A stretch of DNA of 34,003 nucleotides, from NCBI GenBank assembly GCA_032718475.1, contig JAUCBJ010006936.1, forward strand, positions 1 to 34,003. The letters run 5' to 3'. Below the pieces are notes generated by a model. The model saw only the letters and a program-made list of their open reading frames with translations. It was not told where the DNA came from and searched no databases. Within the stretch, counting starts at the first letter, position 1. Each line of letters starts with the position of its first letter. This stretch comes from Nemertoderma westbladi. Taxonomy: Eukaryota; Xenacoelomorpha; Nemertodermatida; Nemertodermatidae. Both the position numbers and the translations under genes were made by a program. Positions 1 to 8,578 of this stretch are shown here, piece after piece.

Positions 1-44
1 CTAGTATTCACTCCTTTGTTGTTGTTGTATTTCCAGTTAGGTTT

Positions 45-135
45 TAGAAATGAGGCTCCAAACCTCGCAGTTGTGGAGCGTTTGACTTTGAATCTATAGG
101 TACCGAGTTCAATCCCACTTTCCGGTGAATTTTTT
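45..135 (+). repeat. tRNA-derived SINE fragment
   Basis: A Pol III B-box-like stretch (GAGTTCAATCCC near 107-119) follows tRNA-like sequence. The segment GACTTTGAATCTATAGGTAC resembles the reverse complement of the tRNA-like element at 25197-25360, which suggests one dispersed family. The A-box half is degenerate, so this is a decayed copy and not a tRNA gene. Confidence 0.4.
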
Positions 136-734
136 AGATAGTAAGATTGGTAGTAAGCCATTCAAGGAAGAGACAGTTCATATGCGTTAGTAGACGCGGA
201 CCTTTGGGCGATTTCGCGCATGCTAATTTGACTTTTAGATGACAGCAAAAAAAATTTATATACATATTAAAGTAAAAGTTTGAATTTATAAAGCAAATGA
301 ATATTGTTATATTAATTATTAAACTAATTAATTAATATTGAACTAATTTTCAAGAAAGTGAACAACAACCATATAGCGGTGGTAATTTAATTAAGCAAGT
401 AGAACTAGTTAATAAAAAACTGCAGACCCATTGCTGCATGCGATGAGTACCGGGGAGACAACCGCTAGCGTTCATCTCATAACAAGGGCATTCTCAGGAG
501 GACAAGCTGAGAGAAATGCCAACAGAGATACGTCACAAAGGGATAGATAAATATTAATGAAGTAAATCAGAGTGGATGAGTCGCACGTAACTATAGTAAC
601 TAACCACAGGTAAGCAGTAACATTAGCCCGGATGTTGCCGCTTCATAAATTATAAGAGGGTGTTGAACTGACACTCAGAATTTGTTATATTTCAAAATTA
701 TCTGTTTTGGTTATAAATATTATTATTATTGCAG
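136..734 (+). other. non-coding sequence upstream of the first readable SLC45 exon
   Basis: This AT-rich stretch is presumably intron. It ends with a polypyrimidine/TAT run and TTGCAG at 729-734. A short open stretch after a CTGCAG at 419-424 stays open for about 38 codons, to TAA near 550. It shows no SLC45 similarity and no convincing donor, so I did not call it an exon. The transporter's N-terminal membrane half must lie before the window or be missing. Confidence 0.4.
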
Positions 735-893
735 TAGAACGGTGTATAAAGACGACATCATTGAAACAGATGTTACCGAAACCGCCGTACCGGTACTTAC
801 AGACCACAATGGGAAGGACAGTGTAGATTCTTATGAGGATATCGGCCTAGAAACCGAGTCCAACCAATCAGTGGAAGTGAAAGAAAATAAAAG
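735..893 (+). CDS. SLC45-family sugar/H+ symporter, exon encoding the central cytoplasmic loop (gene partial at 5')
   Basis: First recognisable coding exon of a five-exon partial gene (735-893, 1100-1293, 1841-1993, 2183-2358, 3277-3537) that encodes 313 residues. The acceptor is TTATTATTGCAG. The exon enters with one base that completes a split codon and leaves with two bases (AAAAG|GTTATG), which fit the G that opens the next exon. The product is acidic and hydrophilic (for example KDDIIETDVTETAVPVL, then SYEDIGLETESNQS). This is expected of the variable loop between TM6 and TM7 in SLC45 (MATP/PAST-A type) transporters. On its own the exon is not diagnostic. Its assignment rests on exact phase continuity with the conserved exon downstream. 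Confidence 0.72.
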
Positions 894-1099
894 GTTATGT
901 CCAGCTTAGCATGAGTTAGTTAGCAGCATACTAATAACGGTTGGTTGTCATAAGGCCCGAGTCAGACATGAGCTTTCCCATAGGCTAGGCCTACACCATT
1001 CTGTTATAACTATCGGTAATTCTAGCCAACCGTTAGAATGGCATTATATTAATATACTTTAGTACTTTATTATTTATTCTGAATGTGCTAATATTTTAG

Positions 1100-1293
1100 G
1101 CGCAAACTAAAAGAAATTGATGAGGTTGAGTTGACCTATTCTGTTAAACTCGCTCCCAATGAGGAGACAAGCTTGCGACAGTATCTGTGGAGTATAATTC
1201 GGTTGCCATGGTGGTTGTTTATAGTCTGTCTGTCTAACTATCTCTGTTGGGTCAGCATAATGAGTTACATGATATTCTTTACAGACTTTGTTG
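1100..1293 (+). CDS. SLC45-family transporter, exon with TM7 and TM8 start
   Basis: The acceptor is AATATTTTAG at 1090-1099 and the donor is GTTG|GTAAGC. The exon encodes about 65 residues. A charged stretch (RKLKEIDEVELTY) is followed by SLRQYLWSIIRLPWWLFIVC and then a hydrophobic segment ending FFTDFVG. The order S-L-x-x-x-L-x-S-I-x-R-x-P, a membrane helix, and then F-F/Y-T-D-F-x-G is the signature start of the C-terminal half of SLC45 proteins. The intron after it is phase 1. SLC45 members are 12-TM major-facilitator proteins that move sucrose, glucose or other substrates with protons. The substrate of this one cannot be told from sequence. Confidence 0.85.
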
Positions 1294-1303
1294 GTAAGCA
1301 ACC

Positions 1304-1376
1304 CTAACTAATAGCAACCGTAGCTAACAGCAACCGTAACCACAGCAACCGTAACGAACACTAACAGCAACCGAAA
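1304..1376 (+). repeat. short degenerate tandem repeat (AGCAACCGTAAC-like)
   Basis: Five imperfect copies of a roughly 12-17 bp unit around AGCAACCGTAAC occur in succession immediately after the 5' splice site of the intron. It looks like a simple minisatellite seed and has no coding signal. Confidence 0.7.
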
Positions 1377-1620
1377 CATTTAATATTTAGCAGTTTCAAT
1401 GTGTATATTTGTTGTTATAGGCCTATACATTTTATACACAGGAGGTTTGAAAAAACAACTTGACTTTTTCAATGGATTTAATAATAATGGGTTTTCTTAA
1501 GGGAACCAATTAAACTGTTTCTCTCCCTCTAAAAAATATGTTATTGCTTTACCGTGATAAATGAGTTGATAGTTTCACATTATTATAATTATGATAATAC
1601 AACATTGTATATATATACTG

Positions 1621-1803
1621 TATACACTGCCCTTTCATTGTGTAGCAAGTGGTTATAGAGGGAGGACGACGTAAATTGCGGACATACAAAGTATCAGGTA
1701 GTATTTCTAGGTCTACCTTTAACCTGAGAAGCTAAATGAATGGTTAGAGCGCCAGAGTTCCAACCTGAAGGTCACCAGTTCGATCCACCCTGGACGTCAT
1801 TGC
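1621..1803 (+). repeat. tRNA-derived SINE (family A), sense copy in SLC45 intron
   Basis: The segment TGAATGGTTAGAGCGCCAGA resembles a Pol III A box, and CCAGTTCGATCCACCCTGG resembles a B box. The whole segment, from TATACACTGCCCTTTCATTG to GGACGTCATTGC, aligns by eye with the reverse complement of 14087-14330. It lacks about 75 bases that are present in the other copy. Two diverged copies on opposite strands, both with internal promoter boxes, support a dispersed SINE family. Confidence 0.78.
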
Positions 1804-1840
1804 AGACTATTGCTAATATTGTACATTAATTCACTGTTAG

Positions 1841-1993
1841 GTGAATCGATATACAAAGGAAATCCGACGGGAACTATTGAGGAGAAGGCCTTGTACAACG
1901 TGGGAGTTCGTAGAGGTTGTTGGGGATTAGCTATATGGTGTATAGCTAGTTCTTTTATAAGTTCAATGTATGCGAGTATATTGTCTCGTTTCG
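1841..1993 (+). CDS. SLC45-family transporter, exon with TM8-TM9 region
   Basis: The acceptor is ATTCACTGTTAG and the donor is TTTCG|GTGAGT (phase 1 on both sides). The 51 residues read ESIYKGNPTGTIEEKALYNV, then GVRRGCWGLAIWCIASSFIS and a helix ending ILSRFG. The pattern G-E-x-V/I-Y-x-G-x-P, then G-V-R-x-G-C-W-G-L, then a helix ending RFG is highly conserved in animal SLC45 proteins. This exon is the strongest family evidence in the gene. Codon use is mixed and less GC-rich than in the neighbouring NFX1 exons. Confidence 0.88.
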
Positions 1994-2182
1994 GTGAGTT
2001 GTAATTCATTAACATTCATATATATATCTACATGCTGTATTGAGAATACTACGACGGATTGGTAAGTTAAAGATCACCCCGCCCACTCCCCCCTATATTG
2101 TCAAAAAATTAGGCCGCCTCAATTTATTATCTCCCGTGACTGAGATTATCTAATATATTTCAATCACTTGTGTTGTATATAG

Positions 2183-2358
2183 GATCCAAACGTACGTACA
2201 TCTTCGGGATGCTTATCAACACATTCGGGGCTATAGTCCAGGGTTTCGCTAACAACTTCGCTATCTCCATGTTCCTCAGCTGTCTTGGGGGTTTACTCTA
2301 CACCTCAACGTTTGTCATTCCCTTCAATATCGTCGCTACATATCACTCTCACGGATTG
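2183..2358 (+). CDS. SLC45-family transporter, exon with TM9-TM11
   Basis: The acceptor is GTTGTATATAG at 2172-2182. The exon enters in phase 1 and gives SKRTYIFGMLINTFGAIVQG, then NNFAISMFLSCLGGLLYTST and FVIPFNIVATYHSHGL, which are two to three hydrophobic helices. The chosen donor is GGATTG|GTTAGTG (intron from 2359). It is the only one that ends in phase 0 and joins in frame to the exon at 3277. The exon's last about 12 coding bases and this donor are also the first copy of the 34-bp tandem repeat that fills the following intron, so near-identical donor-like sites follow every 32-34 bp. The exact exon end is therefore less certain than the rest. Confidence 0.82.
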
Positions 2359-3120
2359 GTTAGTGATTACTTTATAGGACTGTCACGGATTGGTTAGTGT
2401 TTACTTTATAGGACTGTCACGGATTGGTTAGTGTTTACTTTATACGACTGTCATGGATTTGTTAGTGTTTACTTTATACGTCTCTCACAGATTAGTTAGT
2501 TTACTTTATGCGACACCCACGGATTGATTAGTGTTTACTTTATACGACTCTTATGGATTGGTTAGTCAGTACTTTATACGACTCTCGCGGGATGTTTAGT
2601 GTTTACTTTTTACGACAGTCACGGATTGGTTAGTGTTTAGTTTATATAATAGTCACAGATTGTTTAGTTCCCTTTACGTGATTCTCACGGATTCTTTAGT
2701 TTACTTTATGCGCCACCCACGGATTGGTTAGTGTTTACTTTATACGACTCTTATGGATTGGTTAGTCAGTACTTTATACGACTCTCGCGGGATGTTTAGT
2801 GTTTACTTTTTACGACAGTCACGGATTGGTTAGTGTTTAGTTTATATAATAGTCACAGATTGTTTAGTTCCCTTTACGTGATTCTCACGGATTCTTTAGT
2901 TTACTTTATGCGCCACCCACGGATTGGTTAGTGTTTACTGTATACGTCTCTCATGTATTGGTTAGTATTAACTTTACACGACATTCATGGCTTGGTTATT
3001 TTTTACTTTATGCGACTCACTCGGATTGCTTAATTTATACTTTATAGGACTCTCACATATTGGACAGTATACTTTACATTACTGTCATTTATTGTGGCTA
3101 ATTTACTTTGTATCACTAAT
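2347..3120 (+). repeat. 34-bp intronic minisatellite carrying repeated 5' splice-site-like sequence
   Basis: About 22 tandem units of 32-34 bp have the consensus CACGGATTGGTTAGTG followed by TTTACTTTATACGACTCT. The first unit overlaps the end of the SLC45 exon, and units decay progressively after about 2950. Units 5-10 (2515-2714) and 11-16 (2715-2914) form a six-unit block duplicated almost perfectly at a 200-bp period, which indicates a recent unequal exchange. Most units keep GGTTAGT, which resembles a GT donor. Confidence 0.93.
2515..2914 (+). repeat. 200-bp higher-order duplication within the intronic minisatellite
   Basis: Two 200-bp blocks begin ACCCACGGATTG at 2515 and at 2715. They share the same ordered set of variant units, including CTTATGGATTGGTTAGTCAG, CTCGCGGGATGTTTAGTG and the short CAGATTGTTTAGTTCCC unit. 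Differences are confined to a few bases, and a third block begins at 2915 but then diverges. Confidence 0.93.
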
Positions 3121-3276
3121 GGTTGTTCTTGATATTTTACTTATTGTTATTTTAATTAATTTTATATTACAGATTAGTAATCCTTTGTTTGGAGTCTAAC
3201 TCAATAATATAGAACGTAAATATGAGATATCTACAGTTCGCACCAGTTAATTGTGGATGGTTTTTTTTTGTTTTAG

Positions 3277-3537
3277 GGTGGGTCCCAGGCGGGGGGTAAA
3301 CGAATAGCCCCCCGCGGTCTGGGAACCGATGTTGGCATAGTAACCAGTATGATGTTTGTAGCCCAGTTCACGCTCAGCCTGTTTATGGGTTCCATAGTGG
3401 AGGCGGTTGGCACCACTAGCGCCACCATGTTTACCAGCGGAATATTCAGTGGCTTAGCAGCGATAATAGCGACGAGGATAGACTACCTAGATGATTACTC
3501 CGCCAATAGCAAAGATGGCTTCCAGTTAATGGCTTAA
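3277..3537 (+). CDS. SLC45-family transporter, terminal exon with TM11-TM12 and stop
   Basis: The acceptor is a run of T ending TTTTAG at 3271-3276, and the exon is phase 0. It encodes 86 residues: a Gly/Arg-rich loop (GGSQAGGKRIAPRGLGTDVG), a helix IVTSMMFVAQFTLSLFMGSI, then VEAVGTTSATMFTSGIFSGL and AAIIATRIDYLDD, and a hydrophilic tail ending in TAA. The motif R-G-x-G-x-D-x-x-I followed by a helix with A-Q-x-x-L-S-L and a final small-residue-rich helix is the SLC45 C-terminus. The loop length and end of homology match the family, so the 3' end of the gene appears intact. Confidence 0.9.
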   Translation, partial: GGSQAGGKRIAPRGLGTDVGIVTSMMFVAQFTLSLFMGSIVEAVGTTSATMFTSGIFSGLAAIIATRIDYLDDYSANSKDGFQLMA

Positions 3538-3542
3538 ATAAA
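3537..3542 (+). terminator. polyadenylation signal AATAAA overlapping the SLC45 stop codon
   Basis: The sequence GCTTAAATAAATATT places AATAAA directly at the stop codon. If used, the 3' UTR would be only a few tens of bases, which is short. Other A-rich hexamers occur further on, so use of this one is inferred. Confidence 0.4.
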
Positions 3543-4039
3543 TATTAAAATGTTATTAAAATTTCCAGTTTAGAATTTAAATTTAATTTCAAACAATCTG
3601 TTACTAACTGTAGAAAATCACCATGTCCAGTAAGAGTGAAGAAACACATTTAGTAAAGGGTGTTTTTCATAAAAACTAAATAATTATTGAATAACTACGT
3701 AAACAAACACTGCCGTGTTAATGCAAAAACACCTCATCTCAAAAATATCGAAATACTGCAAATAATACAATAAGGTAATTTATAGTTTTTGGTACCACCA
3801 ACTCAAATCCGAAAATCAGATATCGGCATATATTCCTACGAACCGATTACTGAATTAAATGTTCGTTGTTGTTGGATGTGGATAAATTTCGTACAAAAGT
3901 CCTCAAGATTGAAGTTCCTGACATTCTTATAAGAAAAGTTTAAAAAGTTTAAAAATTTTCTTGTTTCGGCTGGAAGGGGCGTGACGACGTAACAGACACT
4001 GCCACCAACATATTATGTGGGGCGAGCCACGCAGTCAGG
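3543..4039. other. intergenic AT-rich stretch after SLC45
   Basis: It contains no gene, tRNA or clear tandem repeat. The segment GACAGACACTGCCACCAACA with ATTATGTGGGGCG (near 3982-4025) faintly resembles 31590-31625, which hints at a shared old dispersed repeat. Confidence 0.4.
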
Positions 4040-4330
4040 GCAAACCTTAGCGCACAATTATAATTAGTAAATAGGGCAAAGTTTCATGTCCGTATGACTG
4101 TCTGTCTGTCCGTCTTTCTGTCCTTCTGTAATGAAAAATTCATTCGTAAATAACTTTTTGAAGATTTTAACCATTGTCAACCAAATTTAGTATGGACATA
4201 CTAGAGAAAAAGTTCCAATACTTTTGAAAGTTACGGGCAAATACCGAACTTTTGACTCCAGATCAAATCGAACTTGTTTCGAGTTCACGTGCTGCGCGAC
4301 GCCCCACGAACGTGTTTTTCCTTCAAATAA
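4040..4330. repeat. probable dispersed repeat with GTCTGTCTGTCCGTC tract
   Basis: A CTGTCTGTCTGTCCGTCTTT pyrimidine/purine tract is followed by CAACCAAATTTAGTATGGAC and adjoining conserved-looking sequence. This layout is typical of old interspersed repeats in invertebrate genomes. No terminal repeats or coding sequence are visible, so the boundaries are guesses. Confidence 0.3.
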
Positions 4331-5453
4331 ATTAGGTTAGGTATGTAATGCTAAGCAGCTTTATTCAAATAGCCCCAAAAGTGTTTCTATGACAACTGCA
4401 TAATTCCAAACTTATGATAAAGTTTATACCAAAAACTATAATTTCAATTGTTTTGGTTTATTTGAAAATGAAATTTAAGTATAAATAGCAAACACTGCTG
4501 TACGATCATAGTGTTGTTGTACCTAAATTTAATTTAGCGAACTAAATTATTTGACATGATATATAATTTTAAGAAACTTTTATAAAATAAAAATTGTTAA
4601 ATATAAATTGTGTGTTTCAGGTATTCATGTTACGGTCTATTTATAGTAACTGTGTTACAGTAGCTGATGATGTATGTAGTCAGAGTAAATTGTGGTTAAG
4701 ATTATAATAATATAGTTAGTTAGTTACAAACATAATGATAACTTTTATAGTGAATGATAATTCTTGAATATATTCCGATATTAAATACGGAGGTTCGGTA
4801 AAGTAAAGGAGTTTATATAATCGCATTATATTATTCATACAGATAAATTGTACTTTATCATTCATTGCTAAACCAAATAGCACAAAAAACGCGCGTACAT
4901 ATTCCAAGTCACGTATTTACTCAAATTATAAAACCCGGGCGTTAAAATGGGGGCGAGAGTGAGAGGGGTCTCATTCGAGGCAGATACTGTTAATTTTCGA
5001 AGGGGGGGGGGGGGGGGGGGGGGGGGGGGTGTTGTATTTTATTAAGTACACTTAAAAACAAAAAAAAAACAATTTAAGTTCTATTATAGACCAGACATTC
5101 TGAACTAAAATGGAAATTGTTTGCAATATTGCAATAGTTCAATTATTTATCGAGACATTTTACTTTATATTTTGTTTACTGCAGGTAGATAATGAAAAAA
5201 AGGAAATAACCCCTGGTGAGAACAAAAAATATATTTGATATCTACTTACAGAATTTAATTCAGCCACACAAGTTCACTTTTTATTCACTTACACTATACT
5301 TTTTCTTTAATTTCGTCTCGAGTGGAATATTTGGCTCCTAACTAACAAAAGTTTTGTAAAATATTTTCCATTTTAGATTCAATTAGTCTAGAATAAAAAA
5401 TGAATAAATTATTATTCCCAACCCGAATTTACGAATAAGCAGTCTTTAGCACA
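4331..5453. other. intergenic AT-rich sequence with a 28-base poly-G tract
   Basis: No coding region or RNA gene is recognised. The only notable element is an uninterrupted G run at 5002-5029 in strongly AT-rich surroundings. Short T- and A-rich tracts account for the rest. Confidence 0.5.
5002..5029 (+). repeat. poly-G tract (28 G)
   Basis: Twenty-eight consecutive G between GAA and TGTTG. It is one of four long pure G runs in the window. Length in the assembly may be unreliable because amplified long-read data miscount homopolymers. Confidence 0.9.
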
Positions 5454-5539
5454 ATGTGTTCGCATCTATTGATAGGGAGACTACGCAACAAACCAAACAA
5501 AACAGTACCGCAGTGTATCAATCACACTACATTTAGAAC

Positions 5540-6845
5540 AAGTGTAGCACCTCAATCTCAATTATGCTTAGTATGTGGGGTGTTAGCACCTCAATCACAC
5601 TTAGTACGAGGGGTGTTAGCACCTCAAATACACTTAGTACGAGGGGTGTCAGCATCTCAATCACACTTACTACGAGGGGTGTCAGCACCTCAATCACACT
5701 TAGTACGAGGGGTGTCAGCATCTCAATCACACTTAGTACGAAGGGTGTTAGCACCTCAATCACACTTAGTACGAGGGGTGTTAGCATCTCAATCACACTT
5801 AGTACGAGGGGTGTTAGCACCTCAATCACACTTAGCACGAGGGGTGTCAGCACCTCAATCACACTTAGTACGAGGGGTGTTAGCACCTCAATCACACTTA
5901 GTACGAGGGGTGTTAGCATCTCAATCACACTTAGTACGAGGGGTGTTAGCACCTCAATCACACTTAGCACGAGGGGTGTCAGCACCTCAATCACACTTAG
6001 TACGAGGGGTGTTAGCATCTCAATCACACTTAGTACGAGGGGCGTTAGCATCTCAATCACACTTAGTACGAGGGGTGTTAGTACCTCAATCACACTTAGT
6101 AGGAGGGGTGTTAGCACCTCAATTACACTTAGTACGAGGGGTGTCAGCACCTCAATCACACTTAGTACGAGGGGTGTTAGCACCTCAATTACACTTAGTA
6201 CGAGGGGTGTCAGCACATCAGTCACACTTTGTAGGAGGGGTGTTAGCACCTCAATCACACTTAGTACGAGGGGTGTTAGCACCTCAATCACACTTAGTAG
6301 GAGGGGTGTTAGCACCTCAATCACACTTAGTAGGAGGGGTGTCAGCACCTCAATCACACTTAGTACGAGGGGTGTTAGTACCTCAATCACACTTAGTAGG
6401 AGGGATGTTAGCACCTCAATTACACTTAGTACGAGGGGTGTCAGCACATCAGTCACACTTAGTAGGAGGGGTGTTAGCACCTCAATCACACTTAGTACGA
6501 GGGGTGTTAGCACCTCAAATCACACTTAGCACGAGGGGTGTCAGCACCTCAATCACACTTAGTACGAGGGGTGTTAGCATCTCAATCACACTTAGTACGA
6601 GGGGTGTTAGCACCTCAATCACACTTAGTAGGAGGGGTGTTAGCACCTCAATCACACTTAGTAGAAGGGGGTGTCAGCACCTCAATCACACTTAGTGAGA
6701 GGGGGTGTCAGCACCTCAATCACACTTAGTAGGAGGGTGTGTTAGCACCTCAATCACACTTAGTAGGAGGGGGTGTCAGCACCTCAATCACACTTAGTGA
6801 GAGGGGGTGTCAACACCTCAATCACACTTAGTAGGAGGGGGTGTC
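5540..6845. repeat. 33-bp minisatellite, about 39 tandem copies
   Basis: The unit is GAGGGGTGTTAGCACCTCAA then TCACACTTAGTAC (33 bp). Variants occur at fixed sites: TTAGC/TCAGC, ACC/ATC, TAC/TAG/CAC, and CAATT for CAATC. Near 5777-6040 a four-unit (132-bp) pattern is repeated, and the pairs CAATTACAC plus CACATCAGTC recur, so there is some higher-order structure. The last six or so units (from about 6660, next to NFX1) are 34 bp because of an extra G. Since 33 is divisible by three, two + frames and one - frame stay open across most of the array. This explains the long repetitive reading frames without any gene. Units are contiguous with no spacers, so it is not a CRISPR array. Confidence 0.97.
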
Positions 6846-7927
6846 AGCACACGAAGTTGCAACCGAGTAGAATCCGAGGGTCTCCTATAGACTCCTTTAT
6901 TAGCGACAGTAAGTAGACTCTCGGTCGGGAGTTTGGACTTCCCCTTTACCGCGGTGACCCGAACGTTCCGATTGGGCTCCTTATCGAAACTCAACGACTC
7001 CACCGCGTAGTAATCGGAGAGTTGGTGGATGACCTCGCGATGTCGTTTATTCATCGGGGCGAACGAGTGATGTTTCTTGGAATGCGCCGTTAGATTGACC
7101 TGATGGACGAGGTGGACGAAAACTTTCTCTAGACTTTCCACGAACGTTGGATTGTTTTTGGCTTGCTGTACGAGGTACTGGGTGTAGATAGTTGGGATGG
7201 AGGAACCGAACTCGGGGTTATCGATCTTTAACGCTTCCGCGAGTCGTTTATTACGCTGGATTTTGGCGCATTCGTCGTCGCATTCAACCAAACCGGAATC
7301 GTTGGTGAATTTATTTTCTGACGAAAGAACTGCCTTATAGGCGGATATGACGTCACTGCAGGGGAATTGCTGGGATAGACGGCCGCAAGGACAGGTCGCT
7401 GTGGTCAGACTGGAGCAGTGCCGGTCCTCGGGGCAGGGCGACTTTGCGCCGTGGCACTCCGCCACGCACGGATGGCCGCACACCTCCTTGACGCGGCCGC
7501 ACTGCCGTCGACAGGCTGTCGCGTCGCCGCAATCCCCTTTGTGGCAACTCCGTTCGCAGCGGTGCGCGTCGCACGGCAGCGGTTTGTCGCAGCGCCGGCC
7601 GCACAGAACGTCCGCCGTGTGGCACGGGATGTTGTGCCGGAGTTCGTGGCCGCCCACGCACCGCCGGGAAACCAATTCGGGACAGGGGGGACACTCCGAC
7701 TCGGGGTGGCACGGGTGGCGCGAAGGGTGCTCGCAACGGCGCGCCCTGTGGCACGGCTGGTCGCACTGCGGCGGCGCTGTGCCGCACGCCACCGGTGGCT
7801 CAATGACTGCGCCACCACAGTGGCATGTCAACTCCTCGAAACTCGCCTGCAGGCAGGGGTGGCACTTGGAGGCGTGGCAGAGTCGATCGCAGCGGTGGAC
7901 GCCGCAGTTCAGTTTGCGGTCGCAGAC
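6818..7927 (-). CDS. NFX1: NFX1, exon 3 of 3: C-terminal zinc fingers and R3H domain
   Basis: Terminal coding exon, 369 residues. The acceptor on the minus strand is TTTTATTTAG|GTCTGC (exon start 7927, phase 0 after exon 2). It encodes VCDRKLNCGVHRCDRLCHAS, further NF-X1 modules such as CDKPLPCDAHRCERSCHKGD, and then a linker with ECDDECAKIQRNKRLAEAL. An R3H domain follows: PMNKRHREVIHQLSDYYAVE, with the R-x3-H core in REVIH, then the RNVRVTAVKGKS strand. The R3H domain binds single-stranded nucleic acid. In vertebrates NFX1 acts in the nucleus on X-box promoters and in RNA regulation. The frame runs on through RRPSDSTRLQLRV and ends at a TGA inside the first minisatellite unit (last residues LTPPPTKCD). 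A further spliced exon cannot be ruled out (CTTCG|GTGTGC-like sequence nearby). The exon is far more GC-rich than its surroundings. Confidence 0.93.
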   Translation of the reverse strand, partial: VCDRKLNCGVHRCDRLCHASKCHPCLQASFEELTCHCGGAVIEPPVACGTAPPQCDQPCHRARRCEHPSRHPCHPESECPPCPELVSRRCVGGHELRHNIPCHTADVLCGRRCDKPLPCDAHRCERSCHKGDCGDATACRRQCGRVKEVCGHPCVAECHGAKSPCPEDRHCSSLTTATCPCGRLSQQFPCSDVISAYKAVLSSENKFTNDSGLVECDDECAKIQRNKRLAEALKIDNPEFGSSIPTIYTQYLVQQAKNNPTFVESLEKVFVHLVHQVNLTAHSKKHHSFAPMNKRHREVIHQLSDYYAVESLSFDKEPNRNVRVTAVKGKSKLPTESLLTVANKGVYRRPSDSTRLQLRVLTPPPTKCD

Positions 7928-8578
7928 CTAAATAAAACGACAAATTAATGAAGTCGGTGGGATTGAGGAGAAAAATAAAAAGGGAAATTAGTTTATTGTT
8001 TTGAAGTAAAAGATTAGAGGAAAGTTAATAAATTATTAAATATTTATTTAATTATTCAAGGAAGTTAAGTAAACTTATAATCAGTACTAAATTTGCTTGT
8101 GTCGGTCGGTGATTATAAAATTTTTCCATAAAAAGACATTGAAAACCAGCTTTTTTTAACCAGACTAAAGAGACTCAATCTTTTCATAAAGCGTTTTCAC
8201 TGGGGATTGATCAACTCCCGTTGACGTGTTTCACTGCTTCGTGCTTACATTGTTCTAACATTCGTTACAATGATTACCAATTTCGATAGAGGCCAAATAG
8301 ATAATATACAGTATTTGGTGAAGGATAACTAATTTCGCGGAAGAAAACATTGATTTGGCGTAAATAAATACATTAGAATATAATATAAACACAGAGGATG
8401 TGGCGAATAGACGCATCCGCACCCGTGATATACGCAGCGGGTGGATGTCATGTTTACAGGAGAACAAATTTCCGGACTAAAATTAACTAATTAAGTAGCG
8501 AGGCAGATCGGAAACACCACCAGAGGCGGGCGGTCTACAGAACGTGGGAATTAAACAGAAATTAGTTTTAACAAAAAT
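7928..8578 (-). other. NFX1 intron 2, proximal part
   Basis: AT-rich intron sequence with no gene on either strand. An imperfect stem (CATCCGCACCCG with CGGGTGGATG, about 8413-8448) is the only local structure I see. Confidence 0.45.

Noticed and set aside
424-550. Possible upstream SLC45 exon (open about 38 codons after CTGCAG)
   Set aside because: No transporter similarity, no convincing donor, and the phase cannot be matched to the exon at 735.
5454-6695. Long reading frames on both strands across the 33-bp array (up to 413 codons)
   Set aside because: They arise because the unit length is divisible by three. The peptides are pure 11-residue repeats with no domain, start context or splice evidence.
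5540-6845. Possible CRISPR-like repeat array
   Set aside because: Units are directly contiguous with no unique spacers, and the window is eukaryotic.
7347-7948. Open frames of 137-194 codons overlapping NFX1 exon 3 in other frames
   Set aside because: GC-rich coding DNA leaves shadow frames open. Only the minus frame has the conserved Cys/His spacing and R3H domain.
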